64,000 bases of DNA from Mangifera indica (lineage: Eukaryota > Streptophyta > Magnoliopsida > Sapindales > Anacardiaceae): positions 1-64,000 of the forward strand of contig NC_058141.1 of assembly GCF_011075055.1 (NCBI RefSeq), in the 5' to 3' direction. The notes below the pieces were generated by a model. The model saw nothing but the letters and a program-made list of their open reading frames with translations, made no database searches and had not been told where the DNA came from. This document shows, one piece after another, positions 27,020-39,598 of this stretch. The translations under genes and the position numbers were made by a program. How positions within the stretch are numbered: the stretch's first letter is position 1; each line of letters opens with the position of its first letter.

Positions 27020-28265
27020 GTAGATTTGAAATAACTGAAATGACAAAAATTAAAAAATCAAACTAAAATTTGAAAAGCACATGTTGAGATATCCAAGAAT
27101 AACAACAATAAAAAAACTGAAATAAAATTTAAAAATTACACGTCCAAAAACCTTGAAATGACAAATATTGAAAAAATGAAATTGCATTTCAAAATGTACA
27201 CGTTAAAATACCATAGAATATCAAAATCTGAAAAATTAGATGAAAATCTAAAAAATACGAGTCGAAATATTTCGAAATACAACAATCAAAAAACTAATCT
27301 AAAATTTAAAAACTACATGTCCAAAAACCATGGAATGACAAATATTCAAAAAACAGAACTAAAATTCGAAGTTTACACGTTAAAATATTGTAGAATATAA
27401 AAAATTGAAAAATCGCTGAAAAATCTAAGAAACACGAGTCAAAATAACCCAAAATGTAGAAATTTGAAAACAAAATTGAAATTCAAAAACTACATATTAA
27501 AATACCATAGAATGTAGAAAATCGAAAAATCACTTGAAAATTTGAAACTTACAAGTGAAAATACCCTGGATTGACCAAAAAAAATTGTCTTGAATTTTGA
27601 AAACTAAACGTTAAAATACTCGTAAATAATAAAAACTGAAAAATTCATCTGAAATTTAGAAAGTACATATGAAAGCGCATTGGAATGACAATAATCGAAA
27701 ATTTGGACAAAATTTTGAAAACAACATATCCAAAAAATTTAAAATGACAAAAATAAAAAAAATGAAATTAAAATTCGAATTCTATATATTGAAATGCCCT
27801 AAAATGTCAAAAATAAAAAAATTACTATGAAATCTAAAAAGCACGGATTGAAATATCCTAAAATGATTAAAAAAAAAAAACGAATCTGAATTTCGAAACT
27901 AAATATTGAAATAACTTAAAAACAAAAAAATCGAAATATTAAACTGAAATTAGGAAATTACCTTAGAAAACAACCTAGAAAGCACAAAAATAATACAATA
28001 GACATGAAATTAAAAATGACTTGTCAAAGAACCCTAAATCAAGAAAAAGGGACATGAAATTTGAAAACTAAATGTTAAATTAGCTAGTATGATAAAAATC
28101 GAAAAATCGATTTAAAATTGGATAATTACATCGTAAAACAGGTCTAAAAAACACAAAAATAAATATCAAATTCGAAAACTACATATAAAAAAACCCTAAA
28201 ACAAGAAAACGAATATAAAATTCGAAAACTATATATAAAAAAATCCTAATTGTAAAAAATATCAA
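27020..28265. repeat. A-rich tandem array, about 59-bp monomer with 177-bp higher-order period
   Basis: Short marker words such as TACACGTCCAAAAACC, TACACGTTAAAATACC and TACGAGTCGAAATATT start at 27137, 27197, 27256, 27314, 27374, 27432, 27491 and 27550, steps of 58-60 bp. Marker types repeat every third monomer: 27137 with 27314, 27197 with 27374, 27256 with 27432, about 177 bp apart. Copies become more diverged to the right. It is unrelated in sequence to the 147-bp array just upstream. Confidence 0.85.
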
Positions 28266-30999
28266 TTTACCTTTTCATAAATTTTCTACTCTTGGCAGGT
28301 CTAATAGTTTTCCTTTGTCACCTTATCAATTTTCTAATCTTCTACAAGCCTAAAGTTTCAAAAAAGTCAAGTTCCCCCTAACCCCCTGGATTTCACGTGT
28401 TCCACGGATCACCTGCGGGGATAATGTAAAATTTCACACCAGCTTCCTGGATTTCCCCTACCACTCCTAGGCCCTAATAATTTCAAAAAGTGAAATTACC
28501 CCAGGGATTTAATTAATCCCAAGGGATCTAATTAATCCCAAGGGATCTAGGGGTCCCTTGGGATGGATCTCTAATGATTTTAACGTATTTTCCTATCAAA
28601 AATCATCATTTTAGCCTCCAATTTCAACATAAATCAACTCTACATGTCTTATAATACAATAGCCCTAAAATATTTCAACTAAAACAATCAAGAATTAAAA
28701 CATTTTTTGTATTGTTCAAAATCAGAACCCTACACATTCAAAGCTCAAAAATCTTCATCAAATTGTAATAATTCTAGCAATAAATTGATTCAAACAAGAT
28801 TAGAGATGATATACTAACTTTCTTTATCATTTTTGGTTAGCGAAAAACACGAAAACTTAATAGAAAACACGAAAGTTTGCTATGTTTGTAAAAGAACCAT
28901 GAAAACCCATGATTTTCTTTTGATTTCAATAGTGAACCTGGGGAAATGTGGGAAGGGGTATGTAAAATTCTCGGTTTATATATAAGAGTATTTTGGTCAT
29001 GCACAAAATGGGGCATTTTCGCTTAATCCTTAGGTTTTTGGGCAATTTTCTTAAACCCCCTTTATTTTAGAGAATTACTTTAATTTCCCTAATTTTAAAA
29101 ATTAATTTAATTAATTTGTTTTACATAAAAATGATAGCGTATTATTACATGAAAAATATTTTAGAAAATATACAAAGTAAATACTTATTCAAACACAATA
29201 CTAATTTATGCTTATTAATTTTATTATTGTCAATCAAATATAATAATTATTTATTCATACCAAATTTTCCACTTAATAATCTTATAATTAATTTATGTAT
29301 GTGTAATCTTTCATTATTTGTATTAAAGGATTATAAGCAATACTGTGCATATATAATTTTGGATTTATAATTAGATATATAAATGATGTATTATCATATA
29401 ATTTAATATTATTTTATTCATAATTTAAAATTATATAATTATATAATAATATATCATTTATATATTAAAAAATGTGTGTATATTATTTCATTGAAAATTA
29501 TTTAACCAAACCAATATGTATTAGACTACCGAATTACCAATATTAAGGAAGGTAGATTATTTTTTGATAAATAACGTAAAAAAAATAAACTTGTAAAATA
29601 ATTTAGCACATTTCATTATGTGAAAGTAATTGTATGTCATATTATATATTGAATATATAATTTTTCATATTATGTATCTTATATCGAATTGTATGATATA
29701 TTTAAAAAAAATTGTAATGAAATAATAAGATATTCTAAATATTATGTTATCATCTTAAAAAACTATAACAAATACTCTTTAAAATTTTAAAATTTTTTAA
29801 ATACATTTTATCATATCATTATTTTTAAAAAAATATATTAATGTGTATTAATAATATTGTAATATATATTAGATTAGATTATATAATATATAATATATTA
29901 ATATGTAGTAATAATATCTAATATATATTATATTATATTATATAATGTGCCTATTTTATCGTTTTAATTCGATTGTTCTATCATTTCTAATAGCCATGTT
30001 TCAATATCTAATATATTTGAATTTTAGGTGAGTTTTGATGATACCTTCGAATTTTCTTTGGTTTATACTGAATTCGTCTGACAACTTAAAAAAAAAAATC
30101 TGCTCTCTTACAAAATTCATTACAATATTTGATTTTTGAATCGCAGATGTTGTTTTTTGGGATTCTGAGTTTTTATTTCAGATCCTTCTGATCTTAAATT
30201 CCTAAATCAAATGATAAGCCAACGCTAAGCTTCGCCGGCTGTAAAAGAAATTCATGGTTACTGGGTTTTGTCAAAAGAGTATGTACACCACCCATGTCAT
30301 TTGGGGAAGAAGACGACGCCAAAAAATGAAACTTGTTTGCAAAATATCAAGGTATGCTTTACCCAAACAAACACATGTCAAGAGTTATAATTTGTCATTT
30401 GGAAGAGATTAGATTTTTTGACTTGGTTTAGAGGTAATACTACTTTTGACTTGAATTATTGTCTGGTTTTGTAATCCAGTGGGCTCTCATTTATCTGGAA
30501 TCGTATCAGAGAGGTGGTTTTATTAAGTTAAGTAATTGTCTTCTTCTGTTTTGTTTGCAGTTCCAAAAATGGAAAATCGTATATGAGTGTCAAATAATAT
30601 GTTGTTCGACCTGGATCCTTCAGTTAATTATGATATATTGCGAAGTTCAATGCATGAAATTAATGTGATTCTCTTTTCTTAGTATGTTAGTAATGGAAAT
30701 GTGCGTTAATTATAATGATAAGAAAAAAGAGACAAAACTTTGATAATGGGTGAGCGAACTGAATGAGGAAAAACAAATTGTGAAATGTTTTGTGATGGAA
30801 TCAATGAGGATATATTGTTATAGGCCATTTGTAAAAACAAACATGCAAGAGTTAAATTTTTCTTTGTTATCCCTGCTTAATGTTTTTTTTTTTTAAATGA
30901 TAAGGAGACTTTTAAGCACTAATTTCTAAAACTTTCAACAATTTCTTCCTCTTCTCTCTTTTTTCTTCCTCCTTGAGAAAGCAGTAACTATCATTAATC
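28266..30999. other. AT-rich intergenic region before the DUF789 gene
   Basis: A short duplication of GGATCTAATTAATCCCAAG lies at about 28500-28560. Very AT-rich DNA with overlapping TATAATATAT palindromes fills 29640-29960. The part from 30000 to 30999 is more mixed in composition and probably holds the DUF789 promoter and leader. No gene is supported. Confidence 0.4.
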
Positions 31000-33900
31000 A
31001 TGCCATTCTCTCACTTGGACTTACAAGACCCACCTAGTTCCACCCACTCCAACATTCAATGCTTTCTTGAATATATAACTCCCACTCTTACAATCCATCT
31101 CCAGCAAAAGGTAATAATTTCCATTTTCATTTAAAGTGTCTCTAATTTACCTTATGATGATTAGACATGATTGTGAGTGAATGGTTGAAATTTGAACAGT
31201 CAAATAGAAATTTCCAGTGTTTATAAAGTTGATGAGGTTGATTATTATTTTTATTTTAAATGTTACCTTTTAATTCTAATCAACTTCCTCTTTTTTAAAC
31301 TAATTTGTATAGATAAATGCTTGCGATTTATATTCCATTTAGATCAAATTCTTGAGTTTTAATATTTTATTTATGCATTATAAACTGCTTGAAGATGTTT
31401 GTTTGTGGAATTTATACTCTTAAACCAATTTTAACCTTTTAGGTGATAAAGTCAAGTTTTTCAGAATGAGAATTTGTTAGTGGAATATTTGGTTGCTGAG
31501 ATAAGAGTATCATGAAGTTTAGATTTACCCAGATATAACCCATTTATTAATTGAATAATATGACGCAACTTATATTACCCAATGCATTCAACTTCCTAGT
31601 TTACTCATATTCAATTACTAAACCTGTTTTATACAAAATTCAGTTATTAACTTAAGATCTTATAAAAAATATAAATTAGTATTACATTTATAATCATAGC
31701 AACTCTTTAAATTATTTGTATAAAAATAATTTTTTTTCTTTTTGTCATAGAAATAGTTTTGGGTTTCATTTACATTGTTTCTTATATTCTGAAAAACTAG
31801 CCATTCTTGTTTTGAAATCTTCAATGTCTTCTGGCAGCCCTTAGTCAAAGATGAAGCTGATTGCTTCTACTTAAGTGATCTCTGGAATTTATATGTTGAA
31901 TGGAGCAGTTATGGTGCAAGAGTCCCTATTAAGTTGAACAGTTATGAGAGTGTGGTACAATATTATTCTCCTTCCTTATCAGCCCTTCAGTTATATACTA
32001 GTGCTGCCAGACCCTCCATTCCTTTGATCAGGTTTTCTGTTTAAGCTTGCACCATTAATTTATGTTGAATTATAGATATAGATGAATGCAAATTCTAATT
32101 TTGAGGTAAATTATGCTTTTAATTATATAGGAATGGAGATGCCAATCCAAATTTTAATGATTCAATCAATAAAAAATTCTATGGAGCACCAGAAACTGAA
32201 GATCAACTTGGTTTTTTGTACTGCCAATACAACGAGATAACAAGTCCTTATAACAGACTACCGTTCATAGAAAAGGTGCTTGATCATTTTAGTTTGGTTT
32301 TCATTTTCTATTAAGGTTGGGGCTCAAACAATTCAATAAGTGTTTTTTCTTTGTGCCTTTAATTAGATCAATGAATTAGCTCAAAGCTACCCAGGATTGT
32401 TAAAATTAAAAAGCACAGATATCTCTCCTTATAGTTGGATGGCCGTTGCTTGGTATGTTTGACTTTCCACAATTATGAGGTTTTAGCTGAATGAAAATTT
32501 GCTTAGTGTTTCAATTAATCCCTTCACAAGGTTAATTTAGGCATCAACTGTAAATTACATTTTTTTATTCAATCATTGCCTAAAGATTGTTATGAAGATG
32601 TCTTATTAGGATTACCAGATATGTAGTTCCAAAAATTCTTATATAATTCTTTGTTGTTTATTTAGGTATCCCATCTATCAGATTCCAACAATGACAAATG
32701 TAAGGGAACTATCTGCATGTTTCATAACTTATCATAGATTGTCTCCACCTTTTGAAGGTAAGTGCCCCTTTTCTCTAACAAAAGAAACAATTTTCTTGTC
32801 CTTTATTGTAAGGGTGGGGGAAGGATTTGAAAGAGGGGGGGGGTGGTGTTGTTTGGTTTTGGGGTGGGTTTGATCTTGTATCTTTTCTAGAAAGTAGGCA
32901 TGGATGTTAAGTTCCTTGTATACACATTTTTTGTAGGTTATATGCATAGTTTGCTTCTTCCTCTCCTCTTCTTTTGATCATTTCAGACTATATGCATACT
33001 ATGTTGGAGCTTACATACTTGTTTGCATTCTTTCCCTTTTCTTTCTTTCTTTTCCCCTTTTTTTAATTTTTATTTTTTAAAGACACCAAACTTCGAGTTA
33101 AATTTATAGCGAATGAACTAGATCCTGGATAAATCTCAATTCTACTGTTGGTAAACGGAAACTCTTAATATATTAAAGAAGATATGATTATTAATCTATT
33201 AAGATGAAGATTTCTTTTTTCAAATTAATGTTTGCTGAAGGTAGATTCACCAAGTACTTTGAGTTATAGTCCTATGCAAGATGTAAAGATTGTCCATTTC
33301 CAAAAATTTTATGATGTAGAAAGTGATTGTTCATGTGAATTATTATTCACCATTCTTATCAAGAAAAATGTGTTACACATATGGAGATACTGATCATGGT
33401 TATAACATAGGTGGGCCTAGATCCTACAGCTTAAGACATTATTGGCTAGATTTGTCCTCAGTTCATGATACCAAGAACCTCTCTGTTGAATACTTCCACT
33501 ATTCAGTGCCAAGCAACCAATTTGGGATCATTTGACAGTAGATTTGAATCGTTAATGATAATCACATGTCACATAGTGTGATAAACTAAAGTTGACATAC
33601 AACTCTCTAATTGTGAGAGCAAATGGTGATTGTTATAGTCTAAAGTTAAAGTGGTTCTTCTTATGATAGTGAGTGATAAACTAAAGTTGATATACAAGAA
33701 AGCTTATGCTTTTATGAGAAGAGTGGCAAATGGAAACTAGTACAACTCAAGGTGACCCTAAACCACTTATATGTGATTGGGGAATTTTTTATCCTACTCC
33801 ACGTGTCACAAGTATTTTTTATGCCGTAGACTTGGGTGTTATCAGCCATTCTTAGAAATAAATGGCATGGAAGAAAGAGATAGGAGAGTATTTAAAATAG

Positions 33901-36900
33901 GGCAAAGGCTGAGACAATTTTTTTTTTTCTTTTTATGAGTTAGCTTATTAAAATGTTATAATTGTATTCACTAAAATTTAGAAACATTTATGTTATTTTC
34001 CAAATTAACACTAGTTTTCATTCTGCAAATCCAAAACACATAGTAACATGAGCTCTGTAGTTGTTTTTGAAAAAAAAAAAGCTTCAGAAAGCTCTAAAAC
34101 AAAATTTTTTTCGTGTTTACTTTAGTAAATTAATCGAATTAGCTCAATATGGAAATAAGAGTAAAAGAAAAGAAGAGTGCCTCTAAATTTTTTGATGTTC
34201 ATTTGATATTAGTCAATGATCATAAGAAACTAAATGTAAAGAACTTTTATGGAGTTCTGTAGGTATAATAATAAAATATAGTATATGTGAGGTTAGTCAT
34301 CATATATAAAGGGAAAGATAACACGACATAAACAAGAGAATTTGAATCAATTAGTCTATAATAATATAATTTTGGAACAGAAAAGTAATTGATATAATCA
34401 TTTAGAATTTTTGAATGAATGTTGTTAAAATTCCTACTTTATAGGATAGGCTAACTTTTAAAATCAACAGGTTTCCTTGAAAATTTGTCTAAACTCATGT
34501 GAAATCCAATCGATTTAAATAACTAAATAGATCATGAAAACCTTGTACATTGTAAATTCAAACAAATTCCAAGAGAGGCTAGGCAAACTGATAAGTGGTT
34601 TTTGAAGAATATCAAAATTGACAAAAATTTTATAGATTTTCAAACAATTCGAGTGTTTCAACATATCAAACTAGTTTAAAAATATGTAATGATTAAAATC
34701 TTAAAAGTTTTTGACTTCATACTTTTATGATATGATTAGTGTTGTAAGTCTCGTATTTCTTTTGCTAACTTGAGGTTTAACATATCAAGGGTTATTAAAC
34801 AAATTTGATGGTTGGCTTGATGTTTCCTTTATGGAAAACATTTTTGAAACCTTAATATCTACTACAAAGCTAGTTGGTGTTTGGATGCTCAATGTCCCAA
34901 AAGTGTTTGACAAAGGCATTTAAGGACGATATGAGGTTAAGTATTCTCTGCTTCTTTGTTGAAGGCAGAAATGTATGTTGCAAATGACATGCGATACTTC
35001 GGTGAAACCCTGATCTTAACAAAATGAAGGCGTTTATAGTATATGATATTTCGTTATCCACAATTTTATTTATAGTGAAAACGAGAGAAACCTTGAGGTC
35101 TTACATATCAAGGGTCATTATTGGAAATGACTACAAAACCTTAATATCTACAAGGAAGTTAGTTGGAGCATGAATATTTCATGGTGAATTAAGCATTTAA
35201 TGAAGTTGTTTAAGAATAAGTAGGCTAAGTGTTTTTGCTTCTTTGTTAAGAGTTGGAAATGTAGGTACTATCAAATGGCACTTTACTTCGAAAGGGCTTA
35301 AGTGTCTTTGCTTATCCATATGGATCTAGAATTGAGGTTCTTGCAAATGATGCTTTGATACTTGAGCAAGAGCTTGATTTTAGCGAAAGGGAGCCAAAGT
35401 AAAATGCGATGATAATATCCGAATTTGGAATATACAGTGATGTTTGTAATATGAACAAGACAAACCTTAAGTTTTAATATATCAAGTGCCATTAAAATCA
35501 AATTTAGAGTGTGATAAGCGGTTGGCTCAAAATTTTCTTTTGTGGAAATGACTCCGAAATCTTAATATCTACAGGGAGTTAGTTGGAGCTCAAATTTCAA
35601 ATTCGTAAAGCATTTAATAGAGTTTGTCAGGGACATCTCATTGTTGAGCATCTTTGCATCTATGTTGGAGCTCAAAATGTGGGCCCTTGCAAATGATGGT
35701 TGAATACTTAATTAATAAAGAGCCTGATTTCTATTTAATGGATGTAACATAGAATGTATAATTGATTTTTTTGGGGATATATAGTGATAATATAGCAAGA
35801 ACAAGACAAACCTTGGGGTTTAATGTATCGATGGTCATTATACCAACTAAGTACATGGCAGGTGGTTGGCTCAAATTGTCCTTTTTTGAAAATGACTCTG
35901 AAACCTTAACATTTGCATACATGTATTTGAAGATCAAATAAGATGTAATGGATTTGTTTAGGGATAGATCAAGGCTTAGTGCATCTGCATCTTCGCTAAA
36001 GTTGAAAATCATGTACTTGCAATTGACATTCCAGTACATAAGCAAGAGTTTGATTTAAAAAATAAAAGGATGGTGACATAGAACTTGTAACCAATATCTT
36101 ACTTTGGGAATATAAAATGATTGTTGTGTAAGAACTTGAAAATTCTTTGTAATGGACTTGTATGAGTCTCTTCCTACGTTGTCAGATATTGCCTTATTTA
36201 ACTATTTGAATGTGATCCATTAAATGATAGTGCGTGCTTGCCCTCTACTCTTGGTTTCTGTATTTGGGCCAAAGCAATGTTTTGTCTTGATTTTTTGTTT
36301 TTTTTGGGTAATATTGTCTTGGCATTTTTTGTTCAAGCCAAAGTTGTGGATTTGCCTTATATATAGCTTCTTGATGGTAGTTCACACTTTTGCCTTTTTT
36401 AATGAACTTCAGATTATTGGTTGTTTTATTTTGTCCCTTTTGTCGTTTAGCCTATGCTTGCGAGTGTCTTGAATGAATTCCTCACTTTGGTTATTATCTT
36501 TAAGTTGTCACAATCTGATTGCTATTCTTCCATCTAGGAAAATTAATGTTACAACTTTTTTCTTCTATGTTGTGGTCCTTGTGGCAGTCCCAACTGCCCT
36601 AATATATATGGCAAAATATTTAGAAATTTAATTAAATTCCACTACTTAAACATTCTATTCCATATGGAGAGTCATGCAGACATTTTTTCTTTTATGTTGA
36701 ATGATTTCCATCAATCAAGCATGTACCTATATTGTTATATGACATATATTCGACAAATGAAATAAACCCCAGAAATCTTATCTGTTTAATCAAGTTTGAT
36801 GTGTGTATGGTCTTTTAATTGTAGCTTTTAGTGTAAGTAACTTCAAATATTTTTGTCCTACTAAGAAATTCTGTTGAAAAAGATTTTTTTTATTCATTTT

Positions 36901-38228
36901 TTAGGCATATAATCTAACATTTAGTATTGAAGCTCAGGCATGGGTCATTGTGTTGCAACCTTAGCAACATGCATGAAGTACTAGAACCTAAACCTGAACC
37001 CATAGTAAAACCGCTGTGGTCACATTCAACATTCCAATAGTCCACAACTAGTCTGTCCTGCCGGCCAGCTCTTCCAATTTGTCTTTACACTTTTTCACAT
37101 TTTATGGTTGAAATTAGTTTTCCAAAATGTTTCTTCATTTGTCAGTACTTTCTTTACTGAACTGGTATGATAAACTTAAAATACAAAATATTTATACTTT
37201 AGGACAAAGACCTGATACAAGGGAAAGGAATATTGTGTGTTCATATAGATAGATTACTGGTAAACAAAGGGTTGCATTTAAGTTAGGAGTGTTCTTAGAG
37301 TTGGACTGGGATAGTTTATGGTTTATTCTTAATTTTTTCATTCAAAACCTTTTCCTTGTTAGAGTTGATTTTTTTTTTTTTTTTTTGAGTTTTAAATTAA
37401 GAAACTCTGTACTGAAAAAAGCCAAGTAGTTGAAGTATCTAAAATTAAGAGTCTCGTTCGTAAACAATGATTTTCTTGAAATAACCAGTGTTGTTCTCAT
37501 TTTTAAAAAAATTAATTGTGTATGAATTTGATCTTCCGAGGAAGAGAAATGGGACCAAATAATGAAAATTTTATTGAACTCTTCTTGGATTGTGGTTTGC
37601 CTTGTGTAAACTTCAAGCACTTAAAGAGGTATCCAGAGCAGCAAAGTGTATTAATATTTTTATTTGATTTTTAAATTGAATGAATCTTGTCTGGCTTCAT
37701 TTGAATTTCATTTATGCAAGAAAACTGTTCAACTGCTCAGAAATGACCATTGCAAAAATCTTGTCCAGACTGATGTTGATTACTTTCCTAGTAATTTAAT
37801 AATCTATATAAAGCTTGTTTAAGTAAATGTTTGTGATGTTTATCAGCTAATAACAATGAGTCAATGGGTTTGTTTTTTTTTTTTTTTCACTAAAGTGTGT
37901 TTGTTTTTCAGCTAATAACATGTATCTTATCTTTTTTTCTTGCAATTTAGGTCTCCCAAATTCCATCAAAGACGAGGATGAGAAACTGAAATCCATGATT
38001 TCTTGGGAAAAAAAATCTGCTGCTAAGTCCAAAGGAAATGGGAGAGGTGAGATATCGTTTCCTCCTTTTGCAATGGCAACTTACAAGTTGTTTGGGAGAC
38101 TTTGGATAAATCCTGAAATTTCAGATAAGGAGCGAATAGCTGGTTATCTGAGCGCTGCATCAACCTGGTTGAAGAAACTTGAATTTCAGCACAATGACTT
38201 CAACTTCTTCATGGCTCGAAGGTTCTGA
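31000..38228 (+). CDS. DUF789 family protein
   Basis: Six exons (31000-31110, 31838-32031, 32131-32275, 32367-32452, 32666-32757, 37951-38228) join to 906 nt, 301 aa. The conserved core appears in order: SNIQCFLEYITPT in exon 1, YLSDLWNLYVEWSSYGARVP and VVQYYSPSLSALQLYT in exon 2, LPFIEKINELAQSYPGLL across exons 3-4, SWMAVAWYPIYQIPT across exons 4-5, ACFITYHRLSPPFE in exon 5, then a C-terminal FAMATYKLFGRLWIN block and FNFFMARRF. DUF789 is a plant family of unknown biochemical role. All junctions use GT-AG and no stop interrupts the frame. Intron 5 is 5.2 kb, far longer than the others. The exact start is the least certain point, because DUF789 N-termini vary. Confidence 0.93.
32758..37950 (+). 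other. 5.2-kb intron 5 of the DUF789 gene
   Basis: Bounded by a GTAAGT donor and a TTTGCAATTTAG-like acceptor. It contains a short duplication near 33577 and 33670 (GTGATAAACTAAAGTTGA-like), the roughly 340-bp tandem repeat block, and T-rich runs near 37368 and 37870. No reverse transcriptase, transposase or terminal repeats were recognised, so the cause of its expansion is unclear. Confidence 0.8.
34770..36145. repeat. About four diverged copies of a ~340-bp tandem repeat
   Basis: Each copy begins with a variant of ACCTTGAGGTTTAACATATCAAGG, at about 34770, 35091, 35463 and 35812. It continues with AACCTTAATATCTACA and AGTTAGTTGGAGC, then a GCAAATGA segment and an AGAGCTTGATTTTAGC-like segment. 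Spacings are about 320, 372 and 349 bp. Copies are strongly diverged and have no shared open frame. Confidence 0.75.
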
Positions 38229-39598
38229 TATGCAATCAATCCCATATCTTTCAGCATTTTGTTTGATTCGGGTAACACCAACTAAAAACTTAAGTTGTGG
38301 CAGTTTGCACAAACAGCTAGACTAATATTTGAGGGTGTAACCTATAGATGACAACAATCCCATAATATTTCTGGATTCTTTCTAAGTTTATAACCTATAG
38401 ATGACAAAAATCCCGTAATATTTCCGGGTTCTTTCTATGTTTATAACCTATAGACGACAACAATCCCATAATATTTCCGGATTCTAAGTTTACTGGTATG
38501 CATATATTATGCTGTGGCAAGCTACTGCTTTCATGCATGAAGATCATCTATTTAACCATCATTTACAGGCCTCTCCTCTCTTGTGAATTTGCATTTAATG
38601 GAAACAGGTGACAATGACTTTATTGGCATTTGGTTTCGAGGTTCATATCCTATGTTGCAATCTGTTGTCCTACCTTTTAAAAATTATTCATATCATTATT
38701 GTGGCCTCTAAGCTATACTAGTATACTTGGCTTGTGTAAAAAGAATTGCATGATAAATGCATCTTAGTTGGCATTTTGTATTTCAATTAATGCAAACACC
38801 AGAATCTAGCCTTCCATTTCATTGTATATTTTCTGGTCGTCATTAGCAATAAGGCTGTCTTGAGACGCCATTTAGACGAAGAGATAGATCAGTTAATTAT
38901 TTTAGATGTAGGATGAAAAACCATAAGATTGGATTTGAGTTAAACTAAGTTCAAACATAGTTTGGTTCATGCTTAACTCAAATACATAATAGTTAGTTTT
39001 AATTTAAGTTCATTCCAACTTGTCATAGATATTATTATTGATAAAATGAATAATATTGTTGATGAGATATAAATTATCCTTATTGAGATAAATAGTATTA
39101 TCAAAATGAGATATTAATTGAATTTAAATTGAACTATTAAATTAAAACTCTAATTCAAATTACGTTTGAATCAAGCCAAACACTTAGCAAAGCTGAGCCG
39201 ACTTAACAAGGATCCAGTCTTAGTAAATAGGCTTGTCCTAATTGAAACAAAAAATTATGAGAACTAAAATTGAGGAGACAACATTAATGAACCAAATTCA
39301 TTGTCATCATCGATAGGATAAATAGTATCATCGGTCTAATAAATAATGTCACAAAAAAGGAATTTAAGTCTAATTTGAGTCTAGTTGTCGAGTTAAAACT
39401 CGAGTTTGAATCTTATTCAAATCAAATTGGACACCTAGCAAACAGGCTCGTTCCGGTTGAAGCAAAAAATTAAGAGACCTAAAATTGTGTAGACAACTTT
39501 AATAAACGAAAATTCATTCATTCCAACGGAGAGACGGTATTTACATTCATAAAGATAACAAGAAGGAAAAAACCCGAAATCCAGACGCCAAATTTGCT
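38229..39598. other. Region between DUF789 and DUF3531 genes (converging)
   Basis: Holds the DUF789 3' UTR, a three-copy 53-bp repeat, and at 38870-39530 a diverged duplication of a GAGTTAAAACTCGAGTTTGAATC-like block (the first copy near 39130, the second near 39390). The duplication looks like old transposon debris. No gene is supported. Confidence 0.45.
38335..38492. repeat. Three-copy 53-54 bp tandem repeat in DUF789 3' flank
   Basis: CCTATAGATGACAACAATCC-type units start at 38341, 38394 and 38448, each followed by CATAATATTTCCGGATTCTT or a near variant. Confidence 0.85.

Noticed and set aside
27020..28265. Possible CRISPR-like repeat array
   Set aside because: Units are contiguous and diverged with no unique spacers, and the context is a plant nuclear genome.
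33323..33535. 70-codon open frame in DUF789 intron 5
   Set aside because: It resembles no family I know and has no supporting splice context; the gene splices in frame across it.
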